From assembly GCA_002069785.1 (NCBI GenBank), contig MWCA01000027.1:1-58467 (forward strand): a DNA stretch of 58,467 nucleotides, written 5' to 3'. Positions 27,908 through 35,978 of the stretch are shown here, piece after piece. Both the position numbers and the translations under genes were made by a program. The notes beneath the pieces are model-generated. The model ran no database searches. It was given only the letters and a program-made list of their open reading frames with translations, and was not told the origin of the DNA. Source of the DNA: Lentisphaerae bacterium ADurb.Bin242. Its GTDB lineage: Bacteria > Verrucomicrobiota > Lentisphaeria > Victivallales > UBA1829. Position 1 is the stretch's first letter. Each line of letters starts with the position of its first letter.

Positions 27908-29059
27908 ATGAATTGGCTGCTGAAACAGTGTCGGCTGATTTCCCCCGACCAGGAAATCGAAAATGCGGCGGTCCTGATTGAAAACGGAGTCGTGAGACGG
28001 ATTTTTGCGGAGGGCGACGCGCTTCCTTCCGCGGACCGGGTCACGGATGTGGAAGGCGCGATGACTGTGCCCGGTTTCATCGATGTGCACTGTCACGGAA
28101 AGTCCGGATTCGATTTCTGCGACGCCGCGGAGGAGGCGATGGAAACCATCGGCAAGGACAAGCTCAAGGAGGGCGTGACTTCTTTCCTTCCCACGACGCT
28201 GACTCTTCCGGAGGAACTGCTGGCCCGCGCGCTTCAGACCGCCGCCGACTATGTGAAGAAGGACGTGAAGGGCGTGAAAGTTCCGGGCGTTCATCTGGAA
28301 GGTCCCTTCATCAACCCGAAGTGCCTCGGTGCGCAAAATCCCGACTATGTGCGTGAGCCGGACATCGAAATGGTCCGCCGTCTTGCCGCGATCTTTCCGG
28401 TCAAAAAAGTTTCCTACGCGGTGGAAATGCCCGGCGGTGCGGAGTTCGCCGCCGAACTGCTTTCCGAAGGCATTACGCCGTCCTGTGTTCACAGCGCGGC
28501 CAAATTCGAGGAGTTCGAGGCGGCGCACCGGCACGGTCTCCAGAACCTTACCCATTTCTGCAACCAGATGACGCCGCTGCATCACCGCGACATCGGACTG
28601 GTCGGCGCGGGCCTTGCGTGCAAGGATGTCTTCATCGAGATGATCTGCGACAAGCTCCATCTCTGCCCGGACATGATCCGTCTGGTTTTCTCGCTCAAAG
28701 ATCTGGAAAAGATCCAGCTCATTACCGACGCCATGCGCGCGGCCGGAATGCCCGACGGCGAATCTTCGCTCGGCGGGCTTGCCGTGATCGTGAAGGACGG
28801 CGCGGCGCGTCTGGCTTCCAACGGCGCGCTGGCCGGAAGCACGCTCCAGGTCTGCGATGCGCTCCGCAATGTGTATGAGATTACCGGACTGCCGTTGAAA
28901 GAGCTCATCAAGACGACCTCCTGGAATCAGGCGCAGGCGCTCGGCCTGAAGAATCTGGGAAAGATCGCTCCCGGATACGCGGCCGACATCGTGATTTTGG
29001 ACGACCGTTTCAAAGTCCGGAGCGTTCTGGTGGATGGAGAACTCCGCTATCAGGCATAA
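27908..29059 (+). CDS. nagA: N-acetylglucosamine-6-phosphate deacetylase
   Basis: A 383-residue amidohydrolase that removes the acetyl group from GlcNAc-6-phosphate in amino-sugar catabolism and cell-wall recycling. Metal and catalytic positions are recognisable: PGFIDVHCHGKSGFDF near residue 55, VHLEGPFINP near residue 122, the histidine-rich LTHFCNQMTPLHHRD, and the general base in LITDAMRAAGMPDG. The tail (GKIAPGYAADIVILD) is typical of the superfamily. It is monocistronic, bounded by its own promoter and a terminator. nagB is not in the window. Confidence 0.94.
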   Translation: MNWLLKQCRLISPDQEIENAAVLIENGVVRRIFAEGDALPSADRVTDVEGAMTVPGFIDVHCHGKSGFDFCDAAEEAMETIGKDKLKEGVTSFLPTTLTLPEELLARALQTAADYVKKDVKGVKVPGVHLEGPFINPKCLGAQNPDYVREPDIEMVRRLAAIFPVKKVSYAVEMPGGAEFAAELLSEGITPSCVHSAAKFEEFEAAHRHGLQNLTHFCNQMTPLHHRDIGLVGAGLACKDVFIEMICDKLHLCPDMIRLVFSLKDLEKIQLITDAMRAAGMPDGESSLGGLAVIVKDGAARLASNGALAGSTLQVCDALRNVYEITGLPLKELIKTTSWNQAQALGLKNLGKIAPGYAADIVILDDRFKVRSVLVDGELRYQA

Positions 29060-29068
29060 AAAAATTAT

Positions 29069-29107
29069 CGGGGCCGTTCCGCGATTTCCGTGCGAACGGC
29101 CCGTTTT
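29069..29107 (+). terminator. Terminator between nagA and cobO (convergent genes)
   Basis: GGGCCGTTC (29071-29079) pairs with GAACGGCCC (29094-29102) and is followed by GTTTT. A run of A precedes the stem, so it could also end cobO transcription from the other strand, although that gene's stop is only seven bases away. Confidence 0.75.
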
Positions 29108-29113
29108 CTGCAA

Positions 29114-29623
29114 TCACATCTCGATTCCGCGTTGCGGGGGGCGTCCCTTCGAATAATAATGCTTGACGCACTTCATTTCGGTGACCAGATCGGCCAATGC
29201 GACGGCTTCGGGCGGAGCGTCTCGTCCGGTCAGGACCAGTTCCGTTTCCCCGCACGGAATGCGCATCAGTCCGAGCAGCGGTCCAAGCGGAAACAATCCC
29301 GCTTTCCACGCCCCGAAAATCTCGTCGGCGACCACAAGGCCGTATTGACTGGACCGGAGGGCTTCTTCCAGGGAATCCAGTGTTTTCCGGGCAAGGCGGA
29401 TATCCTCGTCCGAGGGTTTCCCGAGAATGAATTTGCCCCGTCCGTGGGAAGCATATATGAATTTTCCGGGTGCTTTTTCTTTCAGGAAGACAATCTCCGA
29501 ACTGGAGCCGTCCTTGATGAACTGGGCGAAAAAAACGCGCAGTCCGGCGCCGAGCGCACGGACCGCCAGCCCGGCGGCCGCGGTCGTTTTTCCCTTGCCG
29601 TCTCCTGTATAGATATGGATCAT
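29114..29623 (-). CDS. cobO: Cob(I)yrinic acid a,c-diamide adenosyltransferase (corrinoid adenosyltransferase)
   Basis: A 169-residue CobO/BtuR-family enzyme that transfers the adenosyl group of ATP to the corrin cobalt. The Walker-like motif YTGDGKGKTTAAAGLAVRA is at the N-terminus, LVVADEIFGAWKAGL holds the conserved acidic residues, and the C-terminus ends RGIEM, close to the usual ARRGIEY. A short member in length. There are no other cobalamin genes nearby, so it likely serves salvage of corrinoids from the environment. Confidence 0.9.
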   Translation of the reverse strand: MIHIYTGDGKGKTTAAAGLAVRALGAGLRVFFAQFIKDGSSSEIVFLKEKAPGKFIYASHGRGKFILGKPSDEDIRLARKTLDSLEEALRSSQYGLVVADEIFGAWKAGLFPLGPLLGLMRIPCGETELVLTGRDAPPEAVALADLVTEMKCVKHYYSKGRPPQRGIEM

Positions 29624-29745
29624 GAAGTCCCTTTCCGCAGAAAATATACGCCAAAGTCGAAAAAAATCCAGCCGCCGCCTTGAAAACGGACGGAAAAAAA
29701 GTAAGTTAAAGCGGCAATCACATCCATCTAGATCAAAGGATCATC

Positions 29746-30675
29746 ATGTCGTTACTGGACCAGATCGAACAACTGAAACAGAGCACCTCCGTCGAGACCG
29801 CCGCGGCACTGGACTCCCAGGGATTTCTGGCAACTCCCGGCGAGAGTGCGGAAGCGTATGCGGAGAGACTGTTGAAAGAAGAAGAAAAAATTCGCGCCTT
29901 CCGCGAGAAACTGTCGCGGGAAAAAGTCATGGAGCCGTATAAGGGGCTGATCATCGACTCGTATTCCGAGATTTCCCCTGAAATTCTGGAAGAGGCCGCC
30001 GAAACGACCCGGAAAGCCTATGGCTTCGAAGTCAAATGGGTGCCCGGTTTTTTTCCGGTTCAGGGACTGGGACTGCTGTGGGGCGGCTGTTCCATCGGAG
30101 CGTATGAAAACCTTCCGGCTCTTTTCATTATCCGAAGAAATTTTCAGAACAGGAAACGTTTCTTCATTTATTCGCGCGAGGAACTGACTTCGCACGAACT
30201 GTGCCATGTGGCGCGTTCCCCTTTGAACGACATTCCCTACGAAGAGCATTTCGCGTATGCGCTCTCCCGCAGCGCGCTGCGCCGCTACAGCGGGAACTGT
30301 TTCAAGTCGGAAAAGGATGCGCTGCTGTTCCTTCTGCCGATGTTTCTCCTGCTGGCCGTCCAGATCGGGCGCGCCGCCTACTGGCCGTGGATTCCGGTCT
30401 GGCCGTTCTGGATTCTGGCGTTTGTGTGGCCGGTTTATCTGGTGGTTTCCAATCAATTCGCCCGCAAGCGCTACTTCCGGGCGGAGAAGGCGCTTGCGCC
30501 GTACACGGACATGCCCGGCGCGGTCCTGTTCCGGTGCGTGGCGAAGGAGATCGACGAACTGGCGGACTGTTCGGAAAATCCGGAAGCGGTCAAGACCTGG
30601 CTGGAAAGCAAAAAGGACAGCGATCTGCGCTGGAAAATCATCTTTCATCGTTTTCTCAATCAAAAGGAGGCTTGA
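29746..30675 (+). CDS. Hypothetical membrane protein with an HExxH zinc-peptidase-like motif
   Basis: A 309-residue protein of unrecognised family. Near residue 147 the text EELTSHELCHVARS fits the H-E-x-x-H zinc ligand motif, and an acidic pair follows 18 residues on (PYEEHFAYALS), a spacing compatible with a third ligand in a gluzincin-like site. Two hydrophobic segments lie after it (LLFLLPMFLLLAVQIGRAAY and WPFWILAFVWPVYLVVS). The layout, a cytosolic metal site then a hairpin anchor, suggests a membrane-tethered protease, but no homologue is recognised. Its stop is four bases before the Nif3-like ATG; AAAAGGAGG for that gene lies inside its 3' end, so the two are co-translated. Confidence 0.7.
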   Translation: MSLLDQIEQLKQSTSVETAAALDSQGFLATPGESAEAYAERLLKEEEKIRAFREKLSREKVMEPYKGLIIDSYSEISPEILEEAAETTRKAYGFEVKWVPGFFPVQGLGLLWGGCSIGAYENLPALFIIRRNFQNRKRFFIYSREELTSHELCHVARSPLNDIPYEEHFAYALSRSALRRYSGNCFKSEKDALLFLLPMFLLLAVQIGRAAYWPWIPVWPFWILAFVWPVYLVVSNQFARKRYFRAEKALAPYTDMPGAVLFRCVAKEIDELADCSENPEAVKTWLESKKDSDLRWKIIFHRFLNQKEA

Positions 30676-30678
30676 AAA

Positions 30679-31452
30679 ATGGCGGAACTGAAAGAACTCA
30701 CGGAATTCCTGAACGATACCCTTGCCATCGCAAAATTCCCCGGGGACGCGTCCAACAACGGCCTCCAGTTCGAGGGCGCGCGCGAGGTGACGAAAGCCCT
30801 GTTCGCGGTCGACGCCTCCAACGCGCTTTTCTGTACGGCTGCGGATCTGGACGCCGATTTCATTTTCGTGCATCACGGGATCAGCTGGGGACCGTCCCTG
30901 AAACGGATCGTTTCGCTGGACGCCCGGCGCATTTCCATGCTGGCGGGAAACTCGATTTCCCTCTATGCCGCGCATCTGCCGCTGGACGTCCATCCCGAGC
31001 TCGGTCACAATACGCTGCTGTCCGGGATGCTGAAACTTTCCGATCTCCAGCCCTATGCCGAATACGACGGCTATCCCATCGGCTTTGAAGGAGTCCTCAA
31101 AAAAGAAATGAGCCTGAAAGATATGGCTGTTTTATTCGACCGCGCCCTTGTTTCCGAAGGGCCTTACCGGATTTTCGGAGATCCGGCCCGGAAAGTTTCC
31201 CGGGTCGGCGTGATTTCCGGAGGAGGGGCTTTCCCGGCCGCTTTCAGCGAGGCTTACGAACGCGGGATCGAGTGTCTGGTGACCGGCGAGATGGGGCACA
31301 GCGCCTGCCACTATGCTCTGGAAGCCGGGGTTTCCGTGCTGGCTCTCGGGCATTATCGTTCCGAAACGCCCGGCGTGCTGGCCCTGATGGACCTGGTGAA
31401 GGAACGCTTCAACCTGAAAACTGAATTTGTCGACCTTCCGACCGGGATGTGA
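30679..31452 (+). CDS. Nif3-like dinuclear metal centre protein (DUF34, YbgI/NIF3)
   Basis: A 257-residue member of the NIF3/YbgI family, which forms hexameric toroids with a dimetal site. Ligand-bearing blocks include DASNNGLQFEG, FIFVHHGISWG, AAHLPLDVHPELGHN and the C-terminal LALGHYRSETPGV (histidine, then glutamate). The family is associated with GTP cyclohydrolase-like and metal insertion roles, but no function is firmly established. It is coupled to the HExxH membrane protein upstream. Confidence 0.88.
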   Translation: MAELKELTEFLNDTLAIAKFPGDASNNGLQFEGAREVTKALFAVDASNALFCTAADLDADFIFVHHGISWGPSLKRIVSLDARRISMLAGNSISLYAAHLPLDVHPELGHNTLLSGMLKLSDLQPYAEYDGYPIGFEGVLKKEMSLKDMAVLFDRALVSEGPYRIFGDPARKVSRVGVISGGGAFPAAFSEAYERGIECLVTGEMGHSACHYALEAGVSVLALGHYRSETPGVLALMDLVKERFNLKTEFVDLPTGM

Positions 31453-31516
31453 CCGGATTCGGAATGATTTGTACGGACGGACAAAATTATTTTCTTCCGG
31501 AACGGGTTGACTGTCT

Positions 31517-32059
31517 TTACAGGGAATAGAGAGTTCTCATCGCCATGGAAAAGGCTTCCATGGTGAGTTCGGCATCGAACCCGGCGCGATGGGGACGCGA
31601 CTCGTCCAGTTCGGCGCCGAGTCCGAGGTCGCGGCGGAGCGACTGGAGGCTGTAGCTGGAGAGTCCCGGATAGGCTTTGCGAATCAGCACGATGCTGTCG
31701 TACGCCCCGGACTTCCACAGGGGCAGGCCGCACCGTGCCAGCCCCTCTTGAAGGAATGCAAGATCGAAACGGGCGTTGTGGGCGACCAGTTTCGATCCCT
31801 GTGCAAATTCCAGAAACGCATAGGCCGCATCCTTGAAAATCGGCGCTTCCGCCACCATCCCGTTGTCGATTCCGTGAACCCGGGTCAGGGAGAACGGAAT
31901 CGGAATGGAAGGATTCACCAGCGTTTCAAAACGGGTCACGACGCCGTCCGGATCGACACGCACGGCGCCGATCTCGACAATCCGGTCCCGCATCGGGCTC
32001 ATGCCGGTGGTTTCCAGGTCGAAGACCGTGAACGGTCCCATGTTGTGCCAGGCAGCCAT
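31517..32059 (-). CDS. 3'-5' exonuclease of the DnaQ/DEDDh family
   Basis: A 180-residue exonuclease with motif ExoI FTVFDLETTGMSP, ExoII LVAHNARFDLAFL and ExoIII HRAGFDAELTMEAF (histidine and aspartate), that is, DEDDh type. This is the catalytic core of DNA polymerase III epsilon and its relatives, without a polymerase-binding extension, so it may be a stand-alone proofreading or repair nuclease. It starts 3 bp after galE on the same strand and is the last gene of the oxidoreductase-galE run. The 64 bp between it and the converging Nif3-like gene show no clear terminator. Confidence 0.9.
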   Translation of the reverse strand: MAAWHNMGPFTVFDLETTGMSPMRDRIVEIGAVRVDPDGVVTRFETLVNPSIPIPFSLTRVHGIDNGMVAEAPIFKDAAYAFLEFAQGSKLVAHNARFDLAFLQEGLARCGLPLWKSGAYDSIVLIRKAYPGLSSYSLQSLRRDLGLGAELDESRPHRAGFDAELTMEAFSMAMRTLYSL

Positions 32060-32062
32060 GGT

Positions 32063-33037
32063 TCAGCGGTCCTGATAGCCGTCGGGGAACTTCGCCATCC
32101 ATTTCCAGACGGATTCGATGATGCGTCCGGCGTCCTCGTATTGAGGCTGCCAGCCGAGTTCCTTTCTGGCGAGTTCGGAGCAGGCGATGAGACGGGGCGG
32201 ATCGCCGGGACGGCGGGGAACGACTTCCGCGGGAATGGGGCGTCCGGTGACCTTGCGCGCCGTCTCGAGAATCTCCTTGACGCTGAGGCCGCTGCCCGTG
32301 CCGAGGTTGTAGTGTCCGCTGCGGGGCGCATACAGCGCTTTTTCATGCGCCTGCGCCAGATCAAGAATATGGATGTAGTCGCGGATGCAAGTGCCGTCCG
32401 GCGTGTCATAGTCGTCCCCGAAGAGCATGGCTTTTTCGCGTTTCCCCTGGGCGACCTGAAGGAGAATCGGGATCAGGTGGGATTCGGGATTGTGGTCTTC
32501 GCCGAAATTCTCCGTGGCTCCCGCGGCGTTGAAATAGCGCAGGGCGACATACTTGAGTCCGTAGATGCGGCTGTACCACTCGAGGACTTTTTCAAAGCAG
32601 AGTTTGGATTCGCCGTAGGGGTTGATCGGCTTCTGCTCGGCGTCTTCCCGGATCGGAATCGACTTGGGTTCGCCGAAGGTCGCCGCCGTGCTGGAGAAAA
32701 CGAAGGTCCTGACCTTCCCTTCGATGGCCGCATCGGCCAGGTTGATGGCGCTGGCGAGGTTGTTGCGGAAATATTTGCCGGGGTCCTTCATGGATTCGCC
32801 GACCAGGGAAAATGCGGCGAAGTGCATGATGGCGTCGAAGGAATTGTTCCGGAAGATTTCGAGAAGGCTGTCACGGTCGGCGAGGTCGCCGCGGATGAAT
32901 TTCGCGCGCGGATCGACCGCTTTGACGTGGCCCGTCACCAGCGAGTCGAACACGGTGACCGTGTGCCCGCGGTCAAGCATGTATTCGGAACAGGCGCTGC
33001 CGATGTAGCCCGCGCCGCCGGTGATGAAAATATTCAT
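32063..33037 (-). CDS. galE: UDP-glucose 4-epimerase
   Basis: A 324-residue short-chain dehydrogenase-type epimerase. NAD-binding TGGAGYIGSACSEYM is at the N-terminus, the catalytic serine/threonine is in FSSTAATFGEP and the YxxxK pair in PYGESKLCFEK. ALRYFNAAGA and GTCIRDYIHILDLAQAHE are conserved in bacterial GalE. It interconverts UDP-glucose and UDP-galactose (or the N-acetyl forms), feeding cell-surface polysaccharide. It follows the 2-oxoacid oxidoreductase genes by 21 bp and is presumably co-transcribed. Confidence 0.93.
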   Translation of the reverse strand: MNIFITGGAGYIGSACSEYMLDRGHTVTVFDSLVTGHVKAVDPRAKFIRGDLADRDSLLEIFRNNSFDAIMHFAAFSLVGESMKDPGKYFRNNLASAINLADAAIEGKVRTFVFSSTAATFGEPKSIPIREDAEQKPINPYGESKLCFEKVLEWYSRIYGLKYVALRYFNAAGATENFGEDHNPESHLIPILLQVAQGKREKAMLFGDDYDTPDGTCIRDYIHILDLAQAHEKALYAPRSGHYNLGTGSGLSVKEILETARKVTGRPIPAEVVPRRPGDPPRLIACSELARKELGWQPQYEDAGRIIESVWKWMAKFPDGYQDR

Positions 33038-33058
33038 GATGCAGTCTCCTTTTTACGG

Positions 33059-34531
33059 TCAGAGTTTCCGATTCATGGCGTCGAGGCCGAGCCTGTAGGC
33101 TTCCGAGTTCATCTTGACGATCTTCTCTTTTCCGCTGAAGCATTCCGACAGGGCGTCGAAGGCGGCGTTGTCGAGGTCTCCGGCGTCTTTGGGCGTGAGA
33201 TAATGCTTTTTGAGGACGGCGCACAAGGCCCCGAGCATGACCGCGTTGGCGCACTTGAGATTGCCGAACTTTTCGGCAATGTCCGCGCCGTCGATGGCGA
33301 ACGCCTTCTGGCCCGGCTTGAGAACCGGCGCTTCCGGAATGGTGGAGCTGTCGTACACCGCGATTCCGTCGTCGGCCAGTTCGGGGAGATATTTTTCCAT
33401 GGACGGACGGTTGAGGATGATCAGCAGATCGCAGTTGCTGTCCACGATCGGAGAGCCGATGGTGCCGCGGTTGACGATGACGGCGCAGTTGGCGGTGCCG
33501 CCCCGCATTTCGGGACCGTAGGAGGGCAGCCAGGAAACGTTGAGGTTGTGCTGCTTGCCCATGGCGGCGATGATGAGGCCGAGACTGAGCACGCCCTGTC
33601 CGCCGAAGCCGCCGATCTTGATGCGGAGTTCGCGGTCGAAAAGGGGCGACTCGCAGCGGTAGTCCGCGCCGACTTCGTGTCCGACTTCACGGTACATGGC
33701 CTTGACCACGGAATCGCGGTCGTAAACGGGTGCGGGCCGTTCCACTCTGGCGCGGTCGGCGGACTCGTCCTTGAAGACGCCGAGCGGAAAATACTCGGTC
33801 ATTTTCTCATCGATGAATTGATCCATTTCATCGGCTTTCATCTTGAGGTTGACCGGGCATCCGGAGAGGACCTCGACAAGGGAAAAGCCTTTTTTCTCGA
33901 TGTTGTTCTGAATGGCTTTCCGCACGGCCTGGCGCGCTTTCATGATGTTCTTCGTGGAGGTCAGCGCAACGCGCTCCACATAGACCGGGGCCTGGAGTTG
34001 GGCGACCATTTCGCAGACTTTCAGCGGATATCCCTCGGAAAGGGCGTCGCGTCCGTAGGGGCTGGTGACGGTCTTCTGTCCGATGAGAGAAGTCGGGGCC
34101 ATCTGTCCGCCGGTCATGCCGTAAATGGCGTTGTTCACGAAGAAGACGCAGTAGTTTTCGCCGCGGTTGGCCGCCTGGATGAAGTTGTTGAAGCCGATCG
34201 CGGCCAGGTCGCCGTCGCCCTGATAGCCGATGATGATGCTTTCGGGATTGGCGCGGGTCAGGCCGGTGGCGGCCGCGGCGGAGCGTCCGTGCGGGACCTG
34301 GATTCCGAAGCAGTCGAAGTAATAATAGGCGAAGACCGCGCAGCCCACGGGAGAAATGAGGGTCGTCTTGTCCTGGATTCCGAAATCGGCGATGGCTTCG
34401 GCGATGAGTTTGTGAAGGATGCCGTGTCCGCAGCCGGGACAGTAGGACATGTTTTTCTTGATGGTGCCGGGACGGCGTTCAAAGATATCGAAAAAGCCTT
34501 TCGGCCGGCCGAATTTGATTTTTTCCGCCAT
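33059..34531 (-). CDS. 2-oxoacid:ferredoxin oxidoreductase, fused beta (TPP) and gamma subunits
   Basis: A 490-residue fusion. Residues about 1-270 are the thiamine-pyrophosphate beta subunit (NMSYCPGCGHGILH, then IIGYQGDGDLAAIGFNN and VNNAIYGMTGGQMAPTS). Residues about 300-490 are the gamma subunit (RIKIGGFGGQGVLSLG, LPSYGPEMRGGTANCAV). Such enzymes oxidise 2-oxoacids (2-oxoglutarate, 2-oxoisovalerate or pyruvate-like) to the acyl-CoA with ferredoxin reduction. The start at 34531 has AAGGAGGT placed inside the 3' end of the alpha gene, two bases after its stop. The substrate cannot be fixed from sequence. Confidence 0.88.
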   Translation of the reverse strand: MAEKIKFGRPKGFFDIFERRPGTIKKNMSYCPGCGHGILHKLIAEAIADFGIQDKTTLISPVGCAVFAYYYFDCFGIQVPHGRSAAAATGLTRANPESIIIGYQGDGDLAAIGFNNFIQAANRGENYCVFFVNNAIYGMTGGQMAPTSLIGQKTVTSPYGRDALSEGYPLKVCEMVAQLQAPVYVERVALTSTKNIMKARQAVRKAIQNNIEKKGFSLVEVLSGCPVNLKMKADEMDQFIDEKMTEYFPLGVFKDESADRARVERPAPVYDRDSVVKAMYREVGHEVGADYRCESPLFDRELRIKIGGFGGQGVLSLGLIIAAMGKQHNLNVSWLPSYGPEMRGGTANCAVIVNRGTIGSPIVDSNCDLLIILNRPSMEKYLPELADDGIAVYDSSTIPEAPVLKPGQKAFAIDGADIAEKFGNLKCANAVMLGALCAVLKKHYLTPKDAGDLDNAAFDALSECFSGKEKIVKMNSEAYRLGLDAMNRKL

Positions 34532-34533
34532 GA

Positions 34534-35598
34534 TTATTGACCTCCTTGCGCAAGCTGACGGCAGTGACGCACGACTTCCTCGACGCTGGGCAGGTTTCCG
34601 CCCATGCGGTTGAGCAGAGAGACCGGACGCGAACACTCGATCGTGAGACGGATGTCGTCGATCATCTGGCCGTTGTTCATTTCGACCGAAACGAATTGTT
34701 TCGCATGCGGCAGCCTGGATGTGAATGCTTTTTTGGGGAACGGGAAAAGAGTGACCGGCCGGATCATTCCGGCTTTGACGCCCCCGGCGCGGAGACGGTC
34801 GATCGCGGTCCGGATGATGCGTCCGCAGATGCCGAATCCGGCAACGAGGATTTCGGCGTCGTCCGTGCGGTATTCCTCGGCGTGGGCTTCCTTTTCCTCG
34901 ATTTCGGCGTATTTGGCGTTGAGGCGATGATTGAGTTCTTCCAGGTCGTCGGGCTCCATATAAATGGACGTGAGGCAGTTCGTGCGCGGGTTGACGTGGA
35001 AGTCGAGCGCCCAGTCCGGGGATTCGCGGCGGGGCAGGGGTTCCGGCAGGGCCACGGATTCGAGCATCTGCCCGATGACGCCGTCGGTCAGGACATAGAC
35101 CGGAATGCGATACTTGTCGGCGAGTTCAAACGCGAGACGGGCGAAGTCGCACATTTCCTGTGCGGAGGAGGGGGCGAGGACGATCACCTTGTAGCCGCCG
35201 TGTCCGCCGCCCTTGACCACCTGGTTGTAGTCGGACTGTTCGGGGGCGATGTTGCCGAGGCCGGGCCCGCCGCGCATGATGTCCACGATGACGCAGGGCA
35301 GTTCCATGGTCGCGATATAGGAGACGCCCTCCTGTTTGAGGCTGATTCCGAGGCCGGAGGAGGCCGTCATGACGCGGCGTCCGGCGGCGGAGGCGCCGAG
35401 GACCATATTGATGGAGGCGGTTTCGCATTCCGCCTGGAGGAAGGGTCGCCCGAGCTTCGGGAAATATTCCGCGGCGGTCTGGGCGATTTCGCTGGCAGGA
35501 GTGATCGGATATCCGAAGAAACAGTCGCAGCCCGCGAGAAGCGCGCCGAAAACCACGGCTTCGTTGCCTTTCAGAAGCAGTTTATTGCTGTATTCCAT
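34534..35598 (-). CDS. 2-oxoacid:ferredoxin oxidoreductase, alpha subunit (VorB/KorA-like)
   Basis: A 354-residue pyruvate/2-oxoacid:ferredoxin oxidoreductase alpha subunit. It begins LLLKGNEAVVFGALLAGCD, with the family blocks GYPITPASEIAQTAAEY, QAECETASINMVLGASAAGRRVMTASSG (split over two helices) and MRGGPGLGNIAPEQSDYNQ. This VorB/KorA arrangement together with the short ferredoxin and the beta/gamma gene is the usual delta-alpha-beta/gamma operon of anaerobes. It lies 18 bp after the ferredoxin stop. Confidence 0.9.
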   Translation of the reverse strand: MEYSNKLLLKGNEAVVFGALLAGCDCFFGYPITPASEIAQTAAEYFPKLGRPFLQAECETASINMVLGASAAGRRVMTASSGLGISLKQEGVSYIATMELPCVIVDIMRGGPGLGNIAPEQSDYNQVVKGGGHGGYKVIVLAPSSAQEMCDFARLAFELADKYRIPVYVLTDGVIGQMLESVALPEPLPRRESPDWALDFHVNPRTNCLTSIYMEPDDLEELNHRLNAKYAEIEEKEAHAEEYRTDDAEILVAGFGICGRIIRTAIDRLRAGGVKAGMIRPVTLFPFPKKAFTSRLPHAKQFVSVEMNNGQMIDDIRLTIECSRPVSLLNRMGGNLPSVEEVVRHCRQLAQGGQ

Positions 35599-35616
35599 GA
35601 CAGAATCCTTTTTTTG

Positions 35617-35850
35617 TCAGTCTTCGATTTCGTAAACTGTGATTGCGCCGGGTTCCGGACAGGCGTAGAAACATGCACCGCAACCGACACAGCCGTCCCC
35701 TTCGAAAACCGCATAGGGCACGCCGATGAAATTCAGTTTCGTCCCCATTTTCAAAAGTTTTTTCGGGCAGGCCCTGACACACCGTCCGCATCCCTTGCAT
35801 TCATCCGGTTCGGGGACGGCGCGGTACTTTTTTCTGGTTGCTTGATTCAT
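35617..35850 (-). CDS. 2x[4Fe-4S] ferredoxin, delta subunit of the 2-oxoacid oxidoreductase
   Basis: A 77-residue ferredoxin with two clusters, CKGCGRCVRACPKK and CVGCGACFYACPEPG. I start at 35850 (MNQATRKK); the longer open frame overlaps the promoter. It is the first gene of the run ferredoxin-alpha-beta/gamma-galE-exonuclease and would carry electrons from the oxidoreductase to the cell's ferredoxin pool or to other acceptors. Confidence 0.9.
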   Translation of the reverse strand: MNQATRKKYRAVPEPDECKGCGRCVRACPKKLLKMGTKLNFIGVPYAVFEGDGCVGCGACFYACPEPGAITVYEIED

Positions 35851-35893
35851 TTTGTTTTTCCTGATTATTTTACGAAAAATGATTGAAATCAGT

Positions 35894-35921
35894 ACTATAC
35901 ATCGCAACATTTTTTTTTCAA
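35894..35921 (-). promoter_or_regulatory. Sigma-70-type promoter of the 2-oxoacid oxidoreductase operon
   Basis: Minus strand TTGAAA (35921-35916), 16 bp, TATAGT (35899-35894). The start point would be near 35887, about 37 bases before the ATG at 35850. It sits between the lptD stop and the ferredoxin. Confidence 0.6.
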
Positions 35922-35978
35922 GAATCGCATCCCGAAAAACATTCCGGAAAACGGCACTCGGACCGGTATTTTTTTTCG

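Noticed and set aside
31589..34540. A 983-codon plus-strand open frame
   Set aside because: It lies opposite galE, the exonuclease and the beta/gamma subunit, which all carry real family motifs; the plus-strand text has no domain resemblance and a composition typical of antisense GC-rich coding DNA.
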